Positions 20,670-31,714 of a stretch of 64,000 nucleotides of DNA are shown here, piece by piece (positions within the stretch are counted from its first letter, which is position 1; each line of letters starts with the position of its first letter). The stretch is from positions 140,825,951 to 140,889,950 of the forward strand of contig NC_081183.1 of assembly GCF_029867415.1 (NCBI RefSeq), read 5' to 3'. The notes under the pieces were generated by a model. That model searched no databases. It saw only the letters and a list, made by a program, of their open reading frames with translations, and was not told where the DNA came from. The translations under genes and the position numbers were made by a program. This stretch comes from Vicia villosa. Lineage: Eukaryota; Streptophyta; Magnoliopsida; Fabales; Fabaceae.

Positions 20670-20841
20670 ATTGAGTCTGTGCTGTTTCTTTCTTTTCGTT
20701 GCATCTGTCTTTGTGCATCTGATCTTACTTATCTTCATGTACTTCTGTACCTGCTGTTTGAACTTCAATGAAATCATCTTCTTCCTCCGTGTGTTTCGTT
20801 TTGCTTGTCTCTGAATCTTTTCTGTTTTTTGATGATATGAC

Positions 20842-20855
20842 AAAAGGGGGGAGAA
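20842..20855 (+). other. Internal polypurine tract after the env-like ORF
   Basis: AAAAGGGGGGAGAA lies about 170 bp after the env-like stop codon. It resembles the polypurine tract next to the right LTR and belongs to the multiple-PPT signature of Sireviruses. Confidence 0.6.
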
Positions 20856-21327
20856 ATATGTGATAAATGATTTGATTAATCTATCAGTTGCTGGGTAAAG
20901 CTCCCACACATTTACTAACAAGAACTGCAAGTTCTATATGGTTTAAGTGTTTTGCAGGTATAAAGAACAGGTATAAAGAAGTGAAGAGAATCTTCAAAGC
21001 AAACACAGAAGCAAAACCATAAGAAGTATTATTCTGTAAAAAGAATAAACTCATGGAAACTGAAGCAAGCTGAGTGCTATCAAGCTTCAGAAATCAAAAG
21101 CACTGATAATAGAATTTGATCCATATTTGTCTATTTGTCTTTGACAAAATTCTATTTGCTCTGATACATATTATGTGTTCTAATATACATTTTATGTTCT
21201 GACTCGTTCATGCTGACTTTTGTCGTTTAGTTTTTGTTCTGTAACATTTCAGGATGTAGAGATGCTCAGATGATGCTCTGGTACATTCAACAATGTTCTG
21301 ATACAAATCTAGCATGAAGTGAGGTTG

Positions 21328-21672
21328 GTAGAAATTCAAAGCTCTGAAGCTATCCGAGGGAAGCAGAAATCAGAAGCTGTGAATGTTCTAAAGATCCAGA
21401 AAACTCAAGTTCTGAAGCTGTCCTAAATGGAAGCAGAAATCAGAAGCTGTGAATGTTCAGAAGATCAAAGAAATTCAAGTTCTGAAGCTGTCCTAGATGG
21501 AAGCAGAAGTCAGAAGCTGTGAATGTTCAGAAGATCAAAGAAATTCAAGTTCTGAAGCTGTCCTAGATGGAAGCAGGAATCAGAAGCTGTGAGTGTTCTA
21601 GGGATCTAAGGAAATTCTAGTTCTGAAGCTGTCCAATGGAAGCAGAAGTCAGAAGCTATGAATTCTCTAAAG
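21328..21672 (+). repeat. 70-bp tandem repeat, about five units
   Basis: Five copies of a unit with period 70 bp. The core is TTCTGAAGCTGTCC, then TGGAAGCAG, then TCAGAAGCTGTGAATGTTC. Units 2-4 are nearly identical; the first and last are diverged or shortened. The array lies in the noncoding region before the 3' polypurine tracts and is rich in the same TCAGAAG motif as the LTRs. Confidence 0.85.
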
Positions 21673-21747
21673 ACAGAAGCTTATGTGATCCTCTCTACCG
21701 AAATAATCAGGGAAGTCTTTTATTAAAGTTCTTCGAGTATTTATTTC

Positions 21748-21909
21748 AGGGGGAGATTATTTATCTCAGGGGGAGATTGTTAATCTCAGGGGGAGACATA
21801 TTCATATGCTTATGCTATAGCTGTGTAATTTGTCTTTTGCCGTCTGCTCTTTCTGATCGCAAATTCATATCATTTATATATGTTTTTGTCATCATCAAAA
21901 AGGGGGAGA
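21748..21909 (+). other. Cluster of four polypurine tracts
   Basis: AGGGGGAGA occurs at 21748-21756, 21768-21776, 21788-21796 and 21901-21909. The last one touches the right LTR and is the functional candidate. Three copies are spaced exactly 20 bp apart. Multiple PPT copies are a known Sirevirus feature. Confidence 0.8.
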
Positions 21910-21910
21910 T

Positions 21911-23108
21911 TGTTAGAACAAGATTTGTTCTGATCAATTATCTTAGTTTTGATGATAACAATAATATGAATTTTGCTTAAGATAATATGGTACTCTAATC
22001 CAATGCAATTTCCTTTTCAGGAAATATATAAAGAGTATGCATAATTCAGCGCTCAGAAGCTTTGTCTCAAAGGGTTCAGCATGCAACATCAGAACATGGT
22101 CTGGCAAGACATCAGAAGATGGTCGAAGCAGAATCAGAACATGGGTCTATGGAAGCATCAGAAGAACAAGAGAACAGAAGCACTGAAGTTCTGATGGTAT
22201 CACGCTCAGAAGCACTTCAAGGTCAGAAGATCAGAAGATGCTTTGCACCAAGCTGTTTGACTCTGATGATATTCAAACGTTGTATTCACAAACATCAGAT
22301 CAGAAGGAAGTACAAGTGGCAAGCTACGCTGACTGACAAAAGGAACGTTAAAAGCTACTAAAGGCTACGTCAGTAGACACAGCGTGAACAAGGCTCGAGG
22401 TAGTTGACAAAAGCGTATAACATTAAATGCGATGCTGTACGGAACACGCAAAGCATTAAATGCACTCAACGGTCATCTTCTCCAACGCCTATAAATATGA
22501 AGTTCTGATGAGAAGCAAGGACGACGATTTGCAAAACAATTAACTTGCTGAAACGCTGTTCAAATTCAAAGCTCAGAAACTTCATCTTCATCAAAGCTCA
22601 CTACATTGCTGTTGTAATATATTAGTGAGATTAAGCTTAAACGTTAAGAGAAATATCACAGTTTGTGATTATAGCTTTTAAGAAGCAATTGTAATACTCT
22701 TAGAATTGATTACATTAAGTTGTAAGGAACTAGAGTGATCGTGTGGATCAGAATACTCTAGGAAGTCTTAGAGGTTATCTAAGCAGGTTGTAACTAGAGT
22801 GATCGTGTGGATCAGTATACTCTAGAAAGTCTTAGAGGGTATCTAAGCAGTTGTTCCTGGAGTGATCAGTGTGTGATCAGAAGACTCTGGAAGACTTAGT
22901 TGCTGACTAAGTGGAGAACCATTGTAATCCGTGCGATTAGTGGATTAAATCCTCAGTTGAGGTAAATCATCTCTGCGGGGGTGGACTGGAGTAGTTTAGT
23001 TAACAACGAACCAGGATAAAAATAACTGTGCAATTTATTTTTATCTGTCAAGTTTTTAAAGCTACACTTATTCAAACCCCCCCTTTCTAAGTGTTTTTCT
23101 ATCCTTCA
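21911..23108 (+). repeat. Right LTR of the Sirevirus-type element
   Basis: 1198 bp, ends CTATCCTTCA, with the TATA box at 22490-22497. It differs from the left LTR at about three single bases (one in the 99-codon frame near 22170, one near 22299, one near 22770), with no length change. Confidence 0.93.
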
Positions 23109-23113
23109 TGTTC

Positions 23114-25344
23114 CTATCAGGAAAGGTTGTTGACCACCTATATATCAAGAGTTAGTGAAGACTCCTTTCTTGACTCACGCATTAGGGATACCCCTAGGCG
23201 GGCCTCTGAGTCATCGCTTGAGAAACACAGTTCGTAGGCGAAGGAACCTTGGTTTAGGTCTTCCACAAATGTAACACTATATAATCCTTCAAAGCATGAG
23301 GGCTTTTCTAAAGGCATGGTGTTTTTAAACTCTTGGAGCGCGCCTCTCACCATATCAATAATTTCTTTAGACGAGGGCGACCATGCTCATAGGGCGAGTC
23401 CCTTAACTTGGGGCGATTCCCTCAACTATCAGAGAGTCCCTCGACTGAAGACATTTATATATAAAGGGCGAGTCCCTCAGATAAGGTGAGTACCCTAAAT
23501 AGGGCATTTACAAATACGGCGAGTGGTCTATGAAAGTTAGTTAGGGCTTGGTTGGAAGTTGGTGATTTTGAATTGTTAGTCAAATGTCTAACAATGAGTT
23601 CACCTGGGCCTTGCAACCCGAGTGTGGTATGGAGTTGTTGGAGGTTTTAAGACATATTTGGTTCCGATAATTTCACTCGTAGTGGTTTATTTTAACGTTT
23701 GGCCTTCGAGTATTTGTTAAAACGGTTGGAATGATGCCAAAACTTAGAAATCTCCCTATCTAACTACAAAAGAGGTTGGGATCTCACGAAAGGTGACGGT
23801 TGCAGAAGTCACTAGAACCGGATCACGTGTCCCAGGGTGAGGAAGTGGATCTTCAGACGTGGGAGCAAGGACTAGTCACTACTACTAAAAACATATTTAA
23901 CCTCAGACGCAAAGTTAATTTAACCTTGGTTATAGAGGCGACGTAGCGACGGGCGTCATGATAAATTTCTACTCTACCCCTCGATTTTAGAATAACCAAG
24001 GAAATAGTTGAAATGGTTATTGGTTTGATCCCTAGAAATAGCTTTTTTTATATTTTCAAAACCAGCGACACATACCTCTCGGTTTATGACCAAAATCGAG
24101 GGAAAAAATTTTTTTCAAAAAAAACACAAATTATGTACTTTACACAGAATATTAATAAACTAATTTTTTATCAACTAATTCATATGTTGGATCATATGAA
24201 TCATTGAATCTTGGGGAAGATCAAATGTTTGATATTGCTTACATTTGTTTTTGATACATAATAAAAAGGGTTGGATAAATAATATAAATATTACGTTATT
24301 AGATTATTTAAGAATACAAAGCTTGAGCCCAAATAATTTTCTGCTCTTGCAATTCATCATATAGAACTTTTTCAAACTTCTTTGAGTTTCAAAGTTTTCA
24401 TGTCAAATATTTCATTATCAATTTTTTATATTTAGAATAATTTTATAATTGATTTCTTTTAGGTTTCACACGAATCACTAATGACAGTGTTTTGAGCATT
24501 GATACTCATTAAATGGACGATAAAGATTTACTTAAGGACAATGAAGAAACTCAATAAACAAGCTTATATTTCCCCTAATTTATGACTCAAAACTAAGGTA
24601 AGAAATACAATAAAATAGGTTTCATTCCATGCACCACATACCTCTTGGTTTCTGTTAAAACCGAGGCAAAAACTTTTTTTTAAATTACATTATTTACACA
24701 GAATATTAAAATATATTGTTTACAACAAATTCATATTTTGACAAATATAATTCATCATTGTTGCTGTTATTCTTGGAGAACAATAAATATTTGTTGTTAT
24801 CCAGATTTTGATGTATACCCTTTGTGCACATTATTTTCAAGTTTAATGGATTGCATGCATTCAACTTCTGATAAGTTATTTGTTCCAACCATGAAACATT
24901 TTTTCTACACTTGCAATCCATCTCAGAGATCTGTTCTAAGATTTCATTATCTCGAGCAAATTTTTTCATGGTAATAATGCTTTCACACTAAAGAAAACAA
25001 GATATATAAGTCATTTGAGAAATTCAAAGTGGAATTTTGTGAAAATCAAGATTTGATTTCCATAAACGGTGTCATTATTTAGATATGGAACAAGAAATTG
25101 GTGATCACTTGGTGAATTCCAACATGGAAGATCTCTGGTACGATTGAAGAAGTCTTTGGTGGACGAAAGTGGAGATGTATCTAGAAGGTTAACACTCAAC
25201 GTCCAAGCTATTAAAGTTAGAGAGAAAGAACTTGCAAGTTTGTAACGAATCATACATTGGAGTGATGTAGAGTCACATTTATATATTAACAACTAATCTA
25301 ACCGTCTCTAGTGACTTTAATAGGGGGATCTCTAGTGAGGCAAC
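23114..25344. other. Unassigned repeat-like and intergenic DNA
   Basis: 23114-23870 continues the DNA that flanks the Sirevirus on its left; it has repeated GGGCGAGTCCCT-like phrases and may be an LTR or leader. At 23879 CACTACTACTAAAAAC could be the end of a CACTA-like element, and related phrases (ACCTCTCGGTTT, AAACCGAGG) recur to about 24665, but I found no partner end. 24700-25344 shows nothing recognisable. Confidence 0.35.
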
Positions 25345-27198
25345 TGTTGGGAAAATTACAAACATAGAGAAAAAAGAGGAACAAAATAACAACACAGGAG
25401 ATTAACGGTGAAACTCCAAAATCGGAGAAAAAACCATGACCGTTGTCAATAGAGAACCAGAGAATAATACTATGTGAAAATTGTTACAACACATAATATA
25501 TCCTCAACTAACCCTAAACTCTAGTACACTCACACCTTCCAAAACAAATATTTAACTACATCTCACAACACTCTAATACAAGAGCATAAGAGAACAAAGA
25601 AAGTAAAAAACAAGCTTAAAGAGCATTTGACTGATGCATCTTGGAACGAAGAACTTGAATCTTATATATAGCCTTGGACTTCCTCTTTCTTCACAAAATA
25701 AGTGATATTGGATTTTGAAAAACTTGAATCCTATATATAGCCTTGGATTCCCTCTTCATTAACAAAATTAAGCAATGTGAGACTTCTTCAATATATATAT
25801 TTTCGGCCAAATCCAAAAATCTCCACCTTGATTGAAAATAATACACTAACTTCCATTGTCTTCCCCGACAATCATACTCCATCATAAAGAGTCTAGTCAC
25901 TTGAAGCTACATGTAACAACCGAGGATGAAGAAGGCGAGGGGTGGTTGCACTGCATGTAACACCTGAGGCCGAATGGGGCAAGGATGGTCGCCAAATCGG
26001 AATGAGAGGGATCCTTAGGTCGTGCGGGTACGGGTCTGCATGGTTGAAGGAGTGCATATAAGGATTGATAGGTACTACCTATACTAACAAGATGCATCTT
26101 ATTTTTGGTAGCTCATGCCATAAGAACTCCATAGTTAAGTGTTCTTGACTTGGATCAATTCTGGGATGGGTGACCTTCTGGGAAGTTTCTCGGAATGCGT
26201 GTGAGTGAGGATAAATCATGTTGAAAAGACCCGTGTTAGTTTGTGGGGCCAGTCGATCATCCCGAAAGCAGTCTAAGGCGTTACACTATGCCACTCAAAG
26301 AACTTTCACATTGTTTTCACCGACACTCATAGTTTTAAAAAATATCATACTCCACCTAAAGAAGAGTATACTTCATTTTAAATTAAATCACTTCAAGAAT
26401 TTTCACATGTCAAAAACCAGGTTGAAACTTTATAGTGTAACTTCCATGTTAGTAGGAAGCTCATCAACCATTGACATAATCCTTCACCTTGTGTAATCTT
26501 GATTTATCAACACATATTTGACTTGAACTTTCCACAAGTCAAAAATCTATTCCGTTAATTTCTCTAAGTCAATCTTCATTGCACTTGAAAAACTTGACAC
26601 TACAGCCAAAGACTTTTCTACAGCAAAATAAATTTTTCTCAATCTACACAAAGTATAAAATTTGTTTTCTGATATGGAAGATCAGACAAAACTACAACCA
26701 CCTAGCATACTAACATTTATAACCCACAAATCAAGGCTTTGATACCAGTTGTTGGGAAAATAACAAACATAGAGAAAAAAGAGAAACAAAATAACAACAC
26801 AATAAATTAACGTGGAAACTCCAAAACCGGAGAAAAACCACGGCCGTTGCCAATAGACAACCAGAGAATAACACTATGTGAAAATTGTTACAACACATAA
26901 TATACCCTCAACTAACCATGACCCCCAATACACCCACACCCTCAAAAACAAATATTTAAATACATCTCACAACACTCTAACATAAGAGCATAAGAGAACA
27001 AATAAATTCAAATACAAGTTTAAAGTGCTTTTGACTGGAGCATCTTGAAACGAAGAACTTAAATTCTATATATAGTTTTGGACTTCCTCTTTCTTCACAA
27101 AACTAAGTGATACGGGACTTTGAAAAACTTTAATCCTATATATAACCTTGGTCTCCCTCTTCATTCACAAAATTAAGCAATGTGGAACTTCTTCAACA
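25345..27198 (-). mobile_element. Nonautonomous Copia-like LTR element (minus strand)
   Basis: Direct repeats of about 449 bp at 25345-25793 and 26750-27198 (TGTTGGGAAAAT... on the plus strand) are diverged LTRs. On the minus strand the 5' LTR is the right-hand copy. It is followed by ACTGGTATCAAAGCC (plus strand 26735-26749), a tRNA-iMet-type primer-binding site. Next to the other LTR, AAGGTGGAGATTT on the minus strand (about 25829-25841) is a polypurine tract. The interior is only about 950 bp with no pol, and includes a Cassandra LTR. No target-site duplication was found, and the outer LTR ends have diverged. Confidence 0.65.
25956..26285 (+). mobile_element. Cassandra-type (5S rRNA-like) solo LTR
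   Basis: The segment runs from TGTAACACC to GGCGTTACA. It contains a 5S-rRNA-like Pol III region on the plus strand at about 26110-26185: CATGCCATAAGAACTCC, ATAGTTAAGTG, CTTGACTTGG and GGGATGGGTGACCTTCTGGG. A 5S-derived promoter inside a short LTR defines the Cassandra TRIM family. Sequence just upstream (25912-25955) starts with a second TGTAACA and resembles the LTR start, so a partial duplication is likely. Only one full LTR is present. Confidence 0.65.
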
Positions 27199-27209
27199 TA
27201 TATATTTTA

Positions 27210-27507
27210 GAGAATTTCTTATTCCACCCCATGGTGAAAAGAAAGACCCTACGCAATTTCTAAAATGCCCCTCTAAAACCGGAAGTATATTTCCGGTGCG
27301 CACCTTTTTTAAATTGCACTTACGTAAAATCAAAAATACACTTCCGGTATAAACCAAAAATATATTTTCGGTTCTCAATAAACAATAACATTATGGTTAT
27401 TAATTGATTATCATACTATCTATAAAGAAGGTAACCCAACTATGATTACTATGAATTGCCCCGACAAAACTGGTCTAGAAAAGTATGGGGTGTAATAAGA
27501 AATTCCC
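27210..27507. mobile_element. Small TIR element (298 bp)
   Basis: Terminal inverted repeats of about 22 bp: left GAGAATTTCTTATTCCACCCC, right (reverse complement) GGGAATTTCTTATTACACCCC. Both sides are directly flanked by ATATTTTA (27202-27209 and 27508-27515), an 8-bp target-site duplication, or 9 bp with one mismatch. The interior repeats TTCCGG/TTTCCGGT phrases. hAT or MULE origin cannot be decided. Confidence 0.65.
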
Positions 27508-27732
27508 ATATTTTAATCAAATCCAACAGAAACATCTATTCATCGATATGAGTGGACAAAGTGTGTGATTGAACTTTCACATTAAATTGATCTTATTAAA
27601 CCATTTGATCCGTCTGACACATGAAATGTTATATGATGTAAAATTTTAACACTCAATGTATACTCTTAAAGATTGCACTATTGACATTAAAATTGAATTC
27701 AAGATTATGTAGCATAATTAGAAGAAAAATGA

Positions 27733-28360
27733 TATTCCTACACTAGATTTTACACTACTTACACTACACCGTAGACACTTTTCACAAATACGTAAACAAT
27801 GTTTTCATTTTATTTTGACTTTTAATATAATGTTTTTAAAACTATTTTGGTTAATGAAATGTTAAAACTTGGTTAATATAGTTTGAAGTTTGGTTAATAT
27901 ATATTTTGACATAAAAAATTAACATATACGGTATAAACTTTGGCCAATCGTATTTATAAAATTGATTAATACAGTTCATAACTTGGTTAATGAGATCTCA
28001 AATATAAAAAACTATTAAATATTAAAATAAAGTTGGTTTAATGGAGTGTAAATGTAGATTAGTACATTTATAATTTAGTGTCAGAACATGGTTAATAGTA
28101 TTTAGTTTATTAGTTAATGAATCATAAGTAAAATAATCGATTAATGACTTACATTTTTGTGGTTAATACAATTGTGAAGTTAGTTAATTACACAATCTTA
28201 TATTTGTATTATAAAATAAAATTTAAAAATAGATATATATTTTTTAAAATAAAATATATATTTTTAAATTAATATTATTTTATTAAAAAAATATTGTTTT
28301 CGCTGTATAAATACGATAAACATTATATACGGTGTAAGTATTGATGTAAAAAAAGGAATT
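27733..28360. repeat. Probable TIR element with TGGTTAAT repeats
   Basis: The left end (ATTCCTACACTAG, then CTTACACTACACCGTA) and the reverse complement of the right end (ATTCCTTTTTTTACATC, then CTTACACCGTA) are similar. The interior repeats TTGGTTAAT(A) many times. No coding sequence. Borders are approximate and no target-site duplication was confirmed. Confidence 0.35.
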
Positions 28361-28830
28361 GGTATGTATACCTCGATGTCTTCTTAGATACCTCTGGCGA
28401 AAATCCCAAAATATCCCCATATTTCGGAGATACATATCCGAAACGTACCACATCACTAATACTTTTAGGTGTTTTCAGAGATACATATCCAAAATAAATT
28501 TTTGTAAGATCAGGGATATTTGAATGTGCATCTCCGAATAAATCCCATAATTTAAATTTAGGGAATTTTCGAAGTTACATATTTGAATCGTTAAAAATAT
28601 GAATATTAATCATTTTTATTCCATACAATCAATGATTTATTGATATCTATCATTAATTTTAAATTTATGAAAATTAATAGATTAGATTAAAATCTCTTTC
28701 AAAAGTCTGTAACTTGTATAATAATTAAAACTCAATTATTATTATTTTTTAATATATGTAATTTTAGTCAAGAAAATATTAATAAAATCTGATATAATAT
28801 TAAAAAAATAATTTTTTTTTTAAATAGTAA
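28361..28830. repeat. Fragment related to the CGGAAATGC MULE family
   Basis: At 28395-28550, GGCGAAAATCCC, ATTTCGGAGATAC and CATCTCCGAATAAATCCC resemble the terminal region of the element at 51983-53672. No opposite end was found before the LINE. The remainder is AT-rich. Confidence 0.35.
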
Positions 28831-31703
28831 GTGATAACTATGGATCTCATCCTAATGGTAGAGTGTGGCTCATGTGGAAACCTAATAACTGGGATGTGAA
28901 AATAATGACGGAAACAGATCAAGTTATTCATAGTGAGATGTACAGAAAGGATGGTAGCTTTTCACATTATCTTTCTGCTGTGTATGCTCATAATCAACTT
29001 GCTAAGAGAAAGCAGTTGTGGGAGGACATACAAGCATTTGGAAACACTGTTAAAGGCCCTTGGATTTTCATAGGTGATTTCAATAATGTACTCAAGATCA
29101 CTGACAGAATTTGAGGCAATGAGGTACACCATAATGAATATTGTGATTTGGAGAATATGATGGATGCTACTGGTTTACATGAACATGAAACAGTGGGGAA
29201 CTACTACACATGGTCAAACAAACATACTACTGGAATTATCTATTCAAGGATAAATAGAGATATATGCAACACAGAGTGGTTCCTACATTTTGCCACCAGT
29301 GAAGTAGAGCTTTTAAATCCTCACATATCTGACCACTCACCCTTACTAGTGAAAATGCAGGGTGTCTATACTGAGGGACAAAGAGGGAGATATAGATTCA
29401 GATTCTTGAATTGCATCACTGAGAAATCCCAGTACAATACTATAGTGAAGACCAGTTGGGAGCAAGATGAGCAGGGTAGACCAATGTACAAGTTGTGGAG
29501 GAAACTCATGAGGCTCCAGCCAGACCTTAGGAAACTTACCAAAGAGGTAACAAGAGGGGTTCAAAAAATCCAGGATAGCAGAAAAATGTTGGGTCAGGCT
29601 CAAAAAGCTCTCTCTGATGATATGTTCAATCAGTAGCTCATTGATAATGAGAAATTCTGGTGTGAAGAGGTTATCAAAGATACTAAACTTGAAGAAATGT
29701 TTTTGCTGCAGAAGTCAAAAATTGAATGGCTCAAGTTAGGTGATGGTAACAACCAATACTTCTATGCAAACCTCAAGGAGAAAAACAGGAAAACCTCATT
29801 ACACAAATTAGAAGACAGTAATGGGAGGATTCTAACTGAGTTTAAAGATATGGAAAATGAGATTCTTAACTTCTATGGAGAGCTGATTGGAATTGCATCC
29901 CCAACACTCCTCCATGTTGATATAGAGGCCCTTAGAAGAGGAAGACAAATTCCAATGGAGAAACACAGCTGCCTTATCAAACCAGTCACTGAGACATAAA
30001 TTTGGCAAGCACTTCAAAGTATTGGAGACAATAAAGCTCCTGAGGCAGATGGATATAATGCTAGATTTTTTAAGAAAAGCTGGAATATCATCAAGGGAGA
30101 TTTGATAAATGCAATTCAAGAGTTTTTTCAACAAAACAGAATGTATTCTTCCTTAAATTGTACCCTGGTCACCTTGATACCTAAGACAAAAGATGCCAAG
30201 AGTATGAAAGATTTGAGACCAATAGCCTGTTGTACTACAATGTATAAAGTTATCTCAAAAATCCTAACTTTAAGACTGAGTAAAGTTATCAGTGATGTTG
30301 TTGATGACAGTCAGTCAACCTTTGTCCCTGGCAGAATAATCCAAGATAACATTATAGTGGCTCATGAGTTGATTAGAGGATACAACAAGAAACACCTTTC
30401 TCCAAGATGCACAATTCAAATGGACATGCAGAAAGCATATGATACTGTTGAATGGATAGCCCTTGAAAATATTATGAAAGAACTGAACTTCCCTCAGCAA
30501 TTCATTGACTAGATAATGGTGTGTATTGAAACTGTCTCCTATAGATACACCATCAATGGGCAACCTAGCAGAATCCTCAAGGCAAAGAGAGGGCTTCGAC
30601 AGGGTGATCTCATTTCACCACTTCTTTTTGTATTGATTATGGAATATCTTCACAGATGTATGGCAAAGCTTCAGGATAATTCAGAATATAAGTACCACCC
30701 CAAATGCGCAAAAATGAGAATAACCAATATTTGTTTTGCAGACGATCTTCTGTTATTTGCTAGGGGTGATGAAACCTCAATTAGCCTAATGATGAAAGTT
30801 TTCCAGCAATTCTTTGTAGCAACCGGTTTGAAGGCAAACCCAAGAAAGTGTAAAGTTTATTTTGGAGGAACACATGAGATGGAAAAGAGGAAAATTCGGA
30901 AGATCACTAATTTTGAGGAAGGACAATTACCTTTCAAATATTTGGGGGTCCCTCTCACTAGTAAGAAACTCTCCATCAGCCAGTGCCAACCTTTGATGGA
31001 TAAAATTATTGCCAAAATCCGCCATTGGACATCGAAACTTTTGAGCTCGGCTGGAAGATGCCAGCTGGTTAAAAGTACTTTATTTGTTATGGCAGCTTAT
31101 TGGATGCAGGTGTTTCCACTGCCAAAGAAGATTATCCATCAAGTGGAGGCAGATTGTAGAAGTTTTATGTGGAGTGGCAAAGAGAATAGCAGAAAAGCTC
31201 CTACAGCGTGGGATAAAGTTTGTCATCCTAGGTGTGCTGGCAGTTTGAATATCACTGCACTTGAGGATTGGAACAAGACAACAATGCTAAAGCTCTTATG
31301 GAATATCCATGGAAAAAAAGACAAGCTTTGGGTAAAGTGGCTAGATGAGTATTATATGAAGGGCAGAGATATATTTCAAGTGCAAATCAATGTTACATGG
31401 TCTTGGATCCTTAAACATATTTTGAAGGTGAGAGAGGTTATTGAAGATAGACACAAATGGTACCACATAGTACAACAAGATAAATTCCATACAGCACAGT
31501 GGTACCAGGCCATTTGTGGGAGAAGGAACATGTTGCACGGAAACATGTTTTCTACTCAAACATTGCAAGACCTCGAGCATTATTCCAGCTTTGGCTTCTA
31601 TTCATGGGACGATTGGCAACAAATGATATGCTTCTTCGCTTTGGTGTGAATGTGGAAAAAACATGTATATTCTATCATGAAGATGAATCCATGGATCATC
31701 TTT
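28831..31703 (+). pseudogene. LINE retrotransposon, 5'-truncated, first part
   Basis: A plant L1-type LINE. 28842-29400 is the endonuclease domain, C-terminal half only: GPWIFIGDFNNVL has the GDFN motif and HISDHSPLL the catalytic SDH. 29640-31300 is reverse transcriptase, with LVTLIPKTKDAKSMKDLRPI, the LDMxKAYD-like MDMQKAYDTVEW, GLRQGDLISPLLF and the catalytic FADDLLLFARG near 30738. 31500-31703 starts the zf-RVT domain. Stops at about 29113, 29635, 29998 and 30511 and frame changes make it dead. The endonuclease N-terminus and ORF1 are absent, as usual for 5' truncation. The CACTA element interrupts it at 31703/40466. Confidence 0.85.
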
Positions 31704-31714
31704 CACTACAAAAA

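Larger units (their letters stand above)
14278..23108 (+). mobile_element. Young nonautonomous Sirevirus-type Copia retrotransposon
   Basis: A complete element of 8831 bp with identical-length LTRs (1198 bp each, TGTTAG...CTTCA) and a perfect 5-bp target-site duplication TGTTC (14273-14277 and 23109-23113). The left LTR is followed by TGGCATCAGAGC, one mismatch from the usual initiator-Met primer-binding site. The interior holds gag (15562-17481), a small remnant of pol, an env-like ORF (18210-20669), a 70-bp tandem repeat and several polypurine tracts. Multiple polypurine tracts and an env-like ORF downstream are marks of the Sirevirus lineage. I count three differences between the LTRs (about 99.7% identity), so insertion was recent. 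It depends on another element's enzymes. Confidence 0.9.

Noticed and set aside
23879..24670. Second CACTA element starting CACTACTACTAAAA
   Set aside because: No matching right end, duplication or transposase sequence could be found in the window.
26110..26185. Possible 5S rRNA gene
   Set aside because: Only the internal-promoter region matches, with many changes, inside an LTR-like unit. Cassandra explains it better.
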